Shown: in pieces, positions 21,334 to 33,700 of the stretch
How positions within the stretch are numbered: the stretch's first letter is position 1
Layout: every line of letters begins with the position of its first letter
Assembly (NCBI GenBank): GCA_932521025.1
Contig: OW051468.1
Location: 1,736,064 to 1,800,063, forward strand
Origin: Oscheius onirici
Taxonomy: Eukaryota > Nematoda > Chromadorea > Rhabditida > Rhabditidae
Length of the DNA: 64,000 nucleotides
Reading direction: 5' to 3'
The notes under the pieces: model-generated
Database searches by the model: none
The model's input: the letters and a program-made list of their open reading frames with translations, nothing else
What the model was told of the DNA's origin: nothing
Position numbers and translations under genes: made by a program

Positions 21334-22852
21334 CCGTAAATATTCGAATAGAGGCACTGCGCCACTATTTTTCAGTACCTCTGTTTTGGTACGCCACTAT
21401 TCGAGAGTGTGCCACTAATTTTCAAACAATTTTTTTTTAGTTTTTTTTTCCAACCGATAATCATACTTTTTTCGGAAAAGAAGATAAAATGAATACTTCT
21501 ACATGGTCGTTAACAATCGAAATATTGCTATTTTCTATAGAACTTTGTCGTCTTTATTATTTTGCTGCTCTTTTCGCGGTTCGTTAGAGCTAGAGTTATA
21601 CCGCAATGCTTGAAAACTTGATGATCAGCTCTGCTGGAATGTGTTCCCAGGCTTTATCTACCCATTTCAAGTAGAGTTCCATTGGGGGTGGTGCAGTATG
21701 ATTACCGCCTTTAGTAAATGCTTTCTTTCCGTCGACCATCCATTCGAAGTTTCCCAACCTGTTCCACGGAACGCCTTTCAATGGGTATCGGGAAAACTTT
21801 TGAAACCGGGTGACCGGGAGAGGATAAAAGAGAACTCGTAAGTCTACTACTAAAGCGCAATGAACTCTGTGTGTCTGTCTGTTTGTGGAGTTGTCCGAGT
21901 TCGCTGATCAGAAGAGGGCGGTAGACTCTCTGTCTAGTCTAAACGGTTCGAATACTGTGCCTAAACAATATCTGATTCAGTCCCCTGTCTCTTGATTATC
22001 TGAATCTGAATACTACAAGTTTATTTGACGGAATCGAGGGGTATCATGTATAAATCTTCTTGGAATCCTTCGCCGCTCTCAGGTCTCCACCACTGCCCAG
22101 TTTCTTCTCATCCAGCAGGTGACATCCTAACCAAGTAGCGAAGAAACCTTCTTGATTGGGATTGTCTTCTTGTTCGGGTAGACGGCTGTTTGACTTGGTG
22201 GAATCACTGTAGAGACGAGCATCGCTGGTGGAGCCATGAAGGTTGACTTGACAATCCCGCTGTGTCGCAGTTTTGGGATAGGAATCCTCTTCTTTCCACA
22301 TTAGATTCTGGCGTTGGCAGAATCACTGAGGAGCGCTTCGACTCTAGAACTATCGACTCTGTATCTGTACTTTGTCTCTCCGGAATTGACTACCTTGACT
22401 CTGACTTTGACTTCTACAGGAACTCTTCCCCTTGTCTGTGTTTTGTTTCTGTGCTGATGATTTTTCAGTAATTTCTTGACCATCAAAATCTGTGCACTTG
22501 GTAGTTGCTTGACTAGTAGACTGGTTCTGGAACTTCCAATAATCTATACTGTACCGAATCTGGTTCTTTTCTTTCTAGAACTCAGAAGGGATCAGAAGAG
22601 AGCGGTTGACTGGGGAAGGGATCAGAAGAGATCGGTTCAAATGCAGGAAAATAATAAGTGGAGAGAGGAAAAAGAGCATAATAACAAGACAGAAACCACA
22701 AAATATATGAAAAAGGAAGAAAAATCAAATTTGTACTGGAAAACGCGATTTTGTACTGCGCCACTCACTATTCGAGAGTGCACCACTATTTAAATTTCGG
22801 CTCTTTTGGGTGCGCCACTATTCGAGATGTGCCTCTATTCGAATATTTACGG
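21334..22852. mobile_element. pogo/Tigger-type DNA transposon, degenerate
   Basis: A 24-bp perfect terminal inverted repeat begins CCGTAAATATTCGAATAGAG at the left end and is mirrored at the right. TA flanks both ends (21332-21333 and 22853-22854), the duplication used by the Tc1/mariner/pogo group. Both subterminal regions carry several GCGCCACTATTCGAG-like motifs, perhaps transposase binding sites. The 1.5-kb interior holds the tail of a transposase gene (21596-21781) but no intact catalytic DDE region was found. Confidence 0.8.
21596..21781 (-). pseudogene. Tail of a pogo/Tigger-type transposase
   Basis: The minus-strand frame reads FEWMVDGKK, GNHTAPPPMELYLKWVDKAW and EHIPAELIIKFSS. The Trp-Val-x-x-Ala-Trp block followed by IP.elI..SF is the usual end of pogo/Tigger transposases. 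The rest of the enzyme is not recognisable, so this is a relic. Confidence 0.55.
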
Positions 22853-22857
22853 TAATC

Positions 22858-22975
22858 GCTTTTGAGTTTTTCAAAGAAACTTTTCCAAAAGAAAACAAAG
22901 CAACAATTCAATCGGATCTTCACAAACCTCCAATTATTATTGTCAATTAGAGTTTCAGACAGACTTCCTCGACTT
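22858..22975 (-). repeat. R1 dispersed repeat, truncated copy 3
   Basis: It directly abuts the right end of the pogo-type element. It matches the R1 copy at 52975-53112 (CAAAGAAACTTTTC, ATCTTCACAAA, CAATTAGAG) but lacks the TTGCTCCCAGG end. Confidence 0.5.
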
Positions 22976-23830
22976 TTTTCCTTGTTCCTTGACTTTCCTA
23001 GAACCAAAGACTAAAATTGAGCTATTCGTTTATGAGCGACTTGTCTAAAAGTTGACATAACTGTTCTCTTCGTCTCTTTCCTTCAAAGAACTGATTAGAG
23101 TGATTATTCTCTTTGAGGAGGAGACCAGGGCTGTCTAGTCTATCTCTTTTTTTGCATCGGACCCGGAACGGGAAAAACGGAGACAGTCTGACCAGTAAGA
23201 GGGCGAGGAAGGGGAGATGGAACGAGACGGCTATTCGGCAGGCGACAAGAAGAAGACTCATTTTCGGAAGTTTCTCCAAGGGTTTCTGATTCGAGAACAT
23301 CTTGTGTACGGCTATTCTTGCTAATTTCGATCAGAATTCGTGTTCAGTTTGAAATTTTAGACGCTGAATTCAATAAACGTCTTTTAGAAACGCGGAAAAA
23401 ATGAAAGGAAAATGAAGAAAAAGACAATTTTAAGCCAGTTTGAACAAACGTAAGTGCCAGCTGAAGTACAATCATAATCGTTGCCGATCTTCCTATATGC
23501 CCAATCTCGCTCATTCAACCTTGGATGCAAGCCTTTTCGTAACTCTTGTCAAAAATTCTCTTCATCTATACCCTCTTTGGAGAGGAAATCAGATAGAACA
23601 GGACGGCTACCTTTTCAGGGAAGGTCCGTTAAGTGAAGATTTTCGAGGAGTTTCTACTGTCTTGCTCAAAGTAATGAAGACGCTTTCCTAGAAACCCCAA
23701 ACAAAAAATAAGCTAGACCAAAGTATGTTTCCATTCTCTCTCTTCAAGAAGAATACCTTTCTGTTCGCGCTCGGTGCTCCTGACTCATCCCCTTCTTCCC
23801 CCATTCTCAGTTATTACTGTTCGTCTACCA
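22976..23830. other. Spacer before the small membrane-protein gene at 23.8 kb
   Basis: Short frames only. A minus-strand Ser/Pro-rich stretch (about 23150-23300) resembles the N-terminal exons of the neighbouring family, but I could not find a start or a membrane exon for it. CCATTCTCAG near 23810 is a plausible trans-splice acceptor for the gene at 23831. Confidence 0.35.
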
Positions 23831-24164
23831 ATGGAAACCCAGACCAGAATCAGTACTTTCTCCTCTGACCAGCTCCAGCCTGAGAAGACAATTTCCACTA
23901 TTCTTAACCCTTCCAATCTTGGAAGAGTTCATGAGATTCGAGTGAATCACATGATCGAGGAGGAAAAAGTTGTAGTGGGAGGAGGAAGCAGATGGTTCGT
24001 CATTCATGGAGGTAAGATGGGGGAGAAAAACTTAAAGGAGTGTGAGTTCAGCTCATCCGAGAAGGATGAAATTTTGCATATTCTGCTGTCCGACCACGTT
24101 GATTGTGATCATGATCATTGCCCTCATCTTTCTTATGTACTTCAATGTTATTAGCTTACCTTGA
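23831..24164 (+). CDS. Small single-pass membrane protein, 97 residues
   Basis: Exons 23831-24011 and 24052-24164 join in phase 1 into 97 residues. Exon 1 reads METQTRISTFSSDQL and ends with EKVVVGGGSRWFVIHG, which resembles VVVGNQPRYVVV in the gene at 10.8 kb. Exon 2 reads HPRRMKFCIFCCP followed by about 22 hydrophobic residues (TTLIVIMIIALIFLMYFNVI) and stops three residues later. The Cys-rich basic stretch before the anchor could be lipidated (inference). There is no signal peptide, so a cytosolic N-terminus with a C-terminal anchor is likely. The intron is 40 bp. It may belong to a nematode-specific family; the function is unknown. Confidence 0.68.
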
Positions 24165-24235
24165 ATTTGGAATGAAGTTTTTTGAAAGCCTGGGAGACAG
24201 AGAGACAGTAAGGCAAAGTCTTTGAATCTTTTTTG

Positions 24236-24545
24236 CTTCAATCAAGCCGGATTATCGACAAGAGCATCTCGGAGGGTAGACCACTCAGTCCTCGTGTTTC
24301 TCCATCATGTGTTATACCGGCCGATAAATTAATTTCGTCGAGCCATGACCTCCTGCTCTCCTTGTTCCTTCTCTGAGACGGGTTCATATTCGGAATTCAT
24401 TTCAGTCCAGCACATTTTCCGGCAAACGGCCAATGTCTTCCAATCTTTCAACTTTGATACTCGTCTCAGGCGCTCGTTCTGCCATCTATCTAGACAGACC
24501 CGAATTGCCAGAGGAACGGAGAGGCCGACAGAGATACAGTGAGTC
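24236..24545 (-). pseudogene. RTE-like reverse transcriptase C-terminal relic
   Basis: The segment is clearly related to 61860-62230: both share GTCTGATTGTCGAC-type and CTCGTAGG-type blocks, TTACCGGCC, CATCGAGCCAT, and a region coding RWQNERLRRVSKLKDW on the minus strand. Stops and frameshifts interrupt it. Confidence 0.55.
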
Positions 24546-24569
24546 AGAGATTGTTCCAGTTAACAAATC

Positions 24570-24818
24570 CACTTAAAATTGCTCCCAGGTCTGTGTGTGT
24601 CTGTCTGTCTGTCGGAAGCTTTAATTGGCAATCAAAGTGGAGCAATTTGTAAGCACAATTAAGGGGAAAGGAGTTTGTGTAACAGGTTTAGACAAGTCAA
24701 TTTGCAAGTACGTGGACTTTAATTATTTTTACTGGGGGTAGATTCCAAACAGTAGAGAATCAAGTGCGGGTTAGGAATACGGGAAAGCGTTCAAGGGGGT
24801 TTCTACTATACTTTAGCT
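24570..24818 (+). repeat. R1 dispersed repeat, copy 4
   Basis: It reads TTAAAATTGCTCCCAGGTCT, TGTCGGAAGCTTTAATTGGC, GGAGCAATTTGTAAGCACAA, GGACTTTAATTATTTTTACT, AGAGAATCAAGTGCGGGTTA, TTTCTACTATACTTTAGCTC. This is the most complete copy and defines the block order of the family. Confidence 0.75.
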
Positions 24819-25139
24819 CCAACCGAGGGACATAGAGACAGAGGGACGGAGGGACAGAATGACAGAGAGGGACTGGGGGATAGAGGGACTGGGAAACAGA
24901 GAACCAGAGAGGGACAGAAGGACAGAGGGACAGAAAGACAGGGGAACATAGAGTCACAGAGTCAGAGGAACAGAGATCTGTCTCTGTACTTTCAGACCTT
25001 GCAGATTGCCTTTTTGTTTCGTGTACAGTATTTAAGCTACTCTCATCTATTAATTTATCTGGAGAGGGATCAAACAGCAAACTGTTAACTGTTTTTGAAA
25101 AGGACAAAATTAAGCCACCGAGCCCCAGAGGGGCGTAGC
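24819..25139. other. GGGACAGAG-type simple sequence
   Basis: Irregular AGAGGGACAGAAAGACAG repeats lie between two R1 copies. They are non-coding and resemble the filler in many introns of this window. Confidence 0.6.
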
Positions 25140-25358
25140 ACAACTTGTCTATTTTAATATGCTCCCAGGTCTGTCTGTCGGAAGCTTTAATTGGCAATCA
25201 AAATGGAGCAATTTGTGCGCAACAAGTTTAGACAAGTCAATTTGCAAGTGTGGACTTTGATTATTTTTGACTGGAGATAGTTTCCAGACAGTAGAGAATC
25301 AAGTGCTGGTTAGAAATACGGGAAAGGGGGTTTCTACTATAACTTTAGCCCCAACGGG
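25140..25358 (+). repeat. R1 dispersed repeat, copy 5
   Basis: It has the same block order as the copy at 24570-24818, in the same orientation and only 320 bp away, with the TGTGTGTGTCTG part shortened. Confidence 0.75.
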
Positions 25359-25461
25359 GTGAACAAGAGAACAGGGATAGGGGAGAACAGGAGCACGGAC
25401 AGGGATACGAGAAAAGCGGGAAGGACAGAACCAGAGAGTGTGCGGGAATGGTCAAAAAAAT

Positions 25462-25620
25462 TCCCGCGGGAATCCGCGGGAATGTTTAGTCTCAAAAATT
25501 TTTCCCGCGTCCCGCGCGAGGGAATCCCGTGCTCGCTTTTATTTCCGCGTTCCCGCGGGAATATTCCCGTGACAAGCAGTTTTTCCTGTGGGAATGACGG
25601 GACTCGCGGGAATTTTCCAA
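25462..25620. repeat. Cluster of TTCCCGCGGGAA palindromes
   Basis: Within 160 bp, TTCCCGCGGGAAT, TCCGCGGGAATG, TTCCCGCGTCCCGCGCGAGGG, GTTCCCGCGGGAATATTCCC and CTCGCGGGAATTTTCC occur in both orientations. The surroundings are AT-rich, so the GC-rich cluster stands out. It may be the folded end of a transposon. Confidence 0.6.
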
Positions 25621-26214
25621 AAACGCTAATTTCGCTTATTTTCGTCGGGTTTTCGTTATGCAACTAACTTTCGCGCTGATTTTTAACAAGCTAATAGTCA
25701 AAAGGGCAGTTCTAAGCCGCTGACAGAAAAAATACCCCATATTTGGACACAAAAGTCGGTCCTTCCTTGATTTTTGCTGACGAAAAACTCTAAAATCGCA
25801 AGAAAAAAGAGTCTGTTTTTTCCCGCAAGAATCATGAAAATTGTTAACTGTTTTGAAAGGGATTAGGTCAATTAGCCCCGGTAACGAATCAAATGCGGGT
25901 TTAGAAATACGGAAGCATGCTATTCAAGGGGTCTTTACGGTAACTTTAGCCGGAAGCGAAAGCGCAACTTGTAGTTTAAAAAAGTCAACAAAGACTAGAC
26001 TTGACAAGACTTCTGGACAAGTTCAGAACTTGTCAAGCGTTCCGCCTCTAATCCTGTCACTTTCTGGCTTACAGTTGCCATTCAAGCTTCCACCAAGGAC
26101 TCAAACTGGTCGTCCCGTCTTCGTCTTCTACCTCGACGCCAGGTAGGTCCTATCACTTTTTGGTAGTGTCCCTCACAGTCTCCGACAGAAGTACTTGGAT
26201 CCTTTATTCAAAAA
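25621..26214. other. Spacer with a partial R1 copy
   Basis: Bases about 25840-25980 match the right part of R1 (GTTAACTGTTTTGAAAGGG, GGTTTAGAAATACGG, TTTACGGTAACTTTAGCC). The rest is unremarkable. Confidence 0.45.
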
Positions 26215-26507
26215 CTACAAAACTCCTGTGATCGCTAAAATCATAAAAGTCGCTCCGACGGCCATTCCCAAACCAAGAGCTAAAATAATAATATAACAGC
26301 AACACGCTCTTTTTCTAGTTTCGCCTAAATTATCCATTATTGTACCCAAAACTGTCACTAACCAACTGGAATATCCTGTCTGACTATATTAGGATCGTAG
26401 CAGCTTTGAGCTTCAAGATTGACCACAACTGGGGTTGGATGTACTGTCGATTGAGAGTAGAAGTAAGCTTGAGGAGGCGAAGAAGTAGACGGTTCTTGAG
26501 CCTGCAT
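26215..26507 (-). CDS. Small single-pass membrane protein, 84 residues
   Basis: Exons 26507-26363 and 26324-26215 join in phase 1 to 84 residues. Exon 1 reads MQAQEPSTSSPPQAYFYSQ and ends CYDPNIVRQDIPVG. It is Pro/Ser/Tyr-rich with no signal peptide. Exon 2 reads ETRKRACCCY followed by about 25 hydrophobic residues (IIILALGLGMAVGATFMILA) and ends ITGVL. The RKR-CCC junction before the membrane is the same layout as HPRRMKFCIFCC in the gene at 23.8 kb. The small GxGxAxG-type face of the helix could allow helix packing (inference). It lies 284 bp downstream of the 477-residue gene on the same strand, so co-transcription is possible. Confidence 0.68.
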
Positions 26508-26790
26508 TTTCACCAGTATGATATCAATAAAGATAGGAGGAATAGAGAGAACGAGGGGGCGACGTGTTTGCTCGTCATTTTTGAGGCGGTCCTTATCGGG
26601 GTTACGAAAACCATGACGAGACAGGGATGTCGAAATGTGTAGACAGTCTGTCTGGAATCAGGAGAGTGCAGAATGTTTCTTGACAACTGTCCCTCTGTCC
26701 CTCTCTGTCCCTCTGTCTCCAAAACTCTGCTTTGAGATTCTTTATTCGATCAATTGAGATCAGTATACCCGTATAGATGACCCACAGTTT

Positions 26791-29512
<2,722 letters not shown>

Positions 29513-29569
29513 CCTGAAAGTTTTAGAGGTTTGTGAGAGAAAATGGAGGGAAGGTCTTGGAAGACGGTA

Positions 29570-29845
29570 AATCTATTTTAAAATGCTCCCAGGTCTCTGT
29601 CTGTCTGTCGGAAGCTTTAATTGGCAATCAAAATGGAGCAATTGGTGCGCACAATTAAGGGGAAAGGAGTTAGTGTAATAAGTTTATACAAGTCACTATT
29701 GGGAGACAAGTGCGAAGACTTTGCTTCTGTTTTTAGTAGTTCCTATACAGAAACGGTTTTCAAGTTGTTCAGGCAAAGGAAAAAAAGGGGGGATAGTAAG
29801 TAACTTTAGCTCTAGAATGGCGTTGCCAACCTTGTGGTTGTAATA
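29570..29845 (+). repeat. R1 dispersed repeat, copy 6
   Basis: It begins TATTTTAAAATGCTCCCAGG and shows TCGGAAGCTTTAATTGGCAA and AATGGAGCAATTGGTGCGCA. The middle is diverged, and it ends near GGCGTTGCCAACCTTGTGG, the same end as the copy at 16.6 kb. It lies upstream of the 477-residue gene's start. Confidence 0.65.
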
Positions 29846-30757
29846 AGAGGGATGCAGGTGATAAGAGTCAGAGGGAGTGCTTCTGAATCTTTAGAAAATT
29901 GGAAATGAATTCCTATTTGATCAGAAGGAATACTGTCTCCGAAAAAAGCAAAGGCTTGTCAGCTTTTCCACTAGATTTGGCGGTTTTAGTTCATTGGGAT
30001 GTGATCTAGATAGGTTTGTAACTATCCTTACAGTCAAAGTTCAAGTCCAATCTTTGGGCCGCTTCTGATCCTCTTTTATTTAAACGCTAAGGGGACCCGA
30101 AGTGATTTTCCCACTTTTCACCCCCTTGACTACGTCAAAATGCTGTTCTAATGACGACAAAGTTTCATGAGGAATGATAAATAATCACTTTTTCACTGTT
30201 TTCAAGTTTCCCTCGGGTTTAGCACTGTGACGCCGTAGGTAACAAGTTAGAGGCTGTTATGCATGAGACAACAACTAAGTTTTGAACTCGGTCAATGATT
30301 TGGGAAGAGTTTTACTACTGTTCAGTACGAAAAAGGGTACAACGCGTCTGACTTAGTGAATACTTTATTACCTATACAATTTTATAGGAAAGTCTGTATC
30401 GAGCTGTCTCTATTCTCTCCCTAATCGCTGTCTTTTGTCAAGTTAACTTACTAGTTTCGAAGCGGGGCAGGAAAACATTTTCCCTTAGATTATTTGGACT
30501 AAAGAACTACTGATGTTGACTATTCGAAACAAAGGAAATCTCATATTCAGTTAGACAAAAAAATTAAAGAAAGAGCGGTACTTCTGAATTTGAAAGAGTG
30601 TCTTTTTCTATCCTAGAGTAGTACGCAACAGCGACGCCATGGCGACGCGAACTCACGACACGTGTTTACTAAAAAAGCGAGAACAGCTGTCAATTTGCTG
30701 TTTTATTTATTTTCCAATATTTTTAACAACAAAAATTTATAGTTTTCTTCCCCAAAA
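29846..30757. promoter_or_regulatory. Spacer upstream of the NRDE-2-like gene
   Basis: No gene is recognised. TTTATAG lies about 17 bp upstream of the ATG at 30758, a possible trans-splice acceptor. Otherwise I see no defined element. Confidence 0.35.
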
Positions 30758-33700
30758 ATGTCCTGGGATGGGTATGACTGGAAGGAGCGGGATGGCAATT
30801 CGAGGCGGTACTTCAACAACAATGGAAGAAATTTCACAAAGAAGAATTCGGCTCCTTCCCGCCAACAAATTCAGCAGCAGAACAAGAGTAGGAAAAATGT
30901 TTGTTTCCCTTAAAAAATATTAAAAAAAAACTTTTTTAGGCCGCAATGAGAGATTTTTTGAACCAGCAGACGGCGAGAATCATGGAGAATACTTTGGATG
31001 GGGAAAAGAGTTCAGATTCTGACGGCGATCGAGAGGATGAAGTACAGGTATTATTTGGTCTAAAGCTTGATTTTTGAATTTCAGTACCCGTCGACGCCTA
31101 GACGAGAGTCCTATGAGTCCAGGTGGGTGTTCTATCAATTTTTTTCCTTTATCACTTGGCCATTAGAACTGGAAATTCGTTTTTAGCTATTCCTAGTCTG
31201 TACCAGCTATCTCACTGACAGTTCTACTTATTAATTGATTATCTAAATTCGCGTTCTAAAACGCCGCCAAGCCTTTCACATGTGGCGTAATTTTAAGCTG
31301 CTCAGTTACAAATAGACCCAGTTCGATCCCCCTTGTGTCAAACAGTTTTTTTGGCACTAATGAACCTCTACTGAGATTTTTTAATACAAAAACTGCTCAA
31401 AATCATCACTTTTCTGAGTTTCCGCGCCGAATTCAAAGGAGGTAAGCTACGCCCTGAAGGTCAGGCTTTTTTTGTGGATAACCAACCTGAAGGCATTTAA
31501 ACTTCAGCGCTACTCTGTTTAGTAAACAGGCCAAAAAGTACGTCTGTTCATTGAGAATCTTTAGCTCACTACAGTTTGGATCACCTAAATATGAGTAGAA
31601 GCCATGACAGCTCATTATCTGGACTGAATGTTAGTATTATAGCTTCCTTATAGCTACAAAGTATCCTTGATGTGCCGCACACTTTCTGATCGACATCTTT
31701 ATTTTCTAATGAACCTCTTATTTTTTCCATGGACCGCGTAAAACAGAGCCAAACGTCTCTCAACGTTATCTTGGCTCACCTTTTTGTTTCCATAGACACT
31801 TTTCAGATCGCACCGAAAAAGATCTCCCTCATCATCTCCCTCATCTTCATCATCGTCCTCAAGCTCCAGTTCATCTTCCTCTTCCAAAGAGTTTGTTTCC
31901 CCCATTTTTTTCACATTAGTTTTACATTTTAGTGACCGCCGTCGTCACAGAAAAAGGTCAAGATATCATTCCAGAAGTCCAGACAGACGGAGGCGATCCA
32001 GATCTTCTTCCAGACTGTAAGACTCTCTTATTTTTTTAACGACCCCTTTCAAGCAGGTCCAAAACTAAAAGTCGCAGTTCTAAACCCAAGCCGAACGCTC
32101 CTCCAGAGCCTGAAAGGCCACAGTCAGCGGGTCCTCTCCTCTTTGGAGAGAGTAAGGAAGCTTCAGAGTTCCGGTTCAGAGAGAGTACAGAGAATATGGT
32201 AACAGGTCGCAGTCCTTTAAAAATTTGAGAAAATTTTAGAAGAAATACGCAGTCTTTGAATACAAGTTCGCTGAAGAGGACTTCATGGAAAACGATAGGA
32301 ATCCGTACGGTAAGTTGTAAAGAAAAGTTTTTTTGGGATCCTAAATTGAAATTTATAAAGTGTCATACAAAAAGCAAAAAGGCTCTTAGGGGATTTGAAC
32401 CAGGGAGCCTTGCGCCTCAGTCGGAGCTCTATCCGACTGCGCCAGGCGGGAAAAACGGCGCCAGTTTTCCGTCGCTTACGTGAATCCGTGACACTTTGTT
32501 CTTTCAGTTTTCTACTTCAAGCCAAGCCATGAACTTCTAGAGGCAGATTCTTTGGGTACAGCTGGATGCTCCGGAATTCCGGCAAAGGAAGGAGTAAAAT
32601 CCATTTATAATCAAGAAGTCACTGGATGGATGGACATGACAATGAGATATAGAATTCATAAGGTACAGTAACAGCATCAGTAATAGTGAAAATAACCGGA
32701 ACAGTAACAGTGATCAGTTTCAGGTTCATCTAGACGACCACGCAGTGGAGACAACTTTCCGCGAACCCAGAGAAGTCGTGGTCGAAGGCATTATCCCCAT
32801 TTCTCACTGCAGACACTCCCATCTGGAACTGTGGCAACTGGGACGAGATTACGATAACCGAGAACGTAAGCTGATGGAAATGTTGCGTGCTGCCCGAGAG
32901 AGGAATGAGGTTTCTGACCGTTGGGTTCTGGAAGCCGAGCTGGATGTACAGTCTGGTCCCAAGAACCCAAAGAACTATCTACGATGGGTCCGGGCAGTCG
33001 ACGACTCTTACCTGAACGACTACGGTCAGCCGAGACTCTCTTCTGGACGGATCCGAAAAAAACTGGCTATTCTGGATCAGGGATTGAAAGCCTGTCCGGA
33101 GCGGGAAGTGCTCCTTTTGGAAAAACTCAAAATTCTGGAAGTGGTCGATACGACGGTTGCTATGCGTTTTTGGATTGATGTAAGCTGAGAATAATTTGAG
33201 AAAAAACATCAACGTTCAGTTATTAAAAGTCCACAGGACGAGGCTAGATCTCCACGAAAAGTATCTGGATTTTCTACAGTACAACCGCGAAATTTTCCAG
33301 AAGGATAAGATGACGATGGCTTTCAAGCAGTGCCATGCTATTTTGAACCATGCTTTGAAGAAGGAGAAAGGGTGAGTTTTCGATCTTCATAGATCGTCCA
33401 AATTCTACTGAGAATAATTAGACCTTTAAAAGGTTCGCTGCGAGACCCCTATAATATGCAAACGTTGGATACCAAATTCAAATTTTTAGGACAAATTAAA
33501 GGTTTGGCTAAGTATCCAACGTTTGTACGTCATACGGGTCCCGCAACGAACTTTTTTAAAGAACTACGTATTCTCAATAGAATTCGGACGGACTATAGGT
33601 TAGTACTCGAGCTGATGAGTCTACTGACTCATCCCTACAGTAACCCTACAGTATTTGACTCACCCCTACAGTAATCCTACAGTATTGTGAGTCGTCCCTG

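Noticed and set aside
22044-22301. 85-residue minus-strand frame inside the pogo-type element as a host gene
   Set aside because: It lies wholly within the transposon borders, has no recognisable domain, and no splice continuation was found.
30639-30923. A start codon at 30639 upstream of the NRDE-2-like ATG
   Set aside because: That frame runs out of phase with the conserved exon beginning MSWDGYDWKERDG and crosses a likely acceptor.
32381-32450. Functional tRNA gene
   Set aside because: A and B boxes are good but the anticodon and acceptor stems do not pair.
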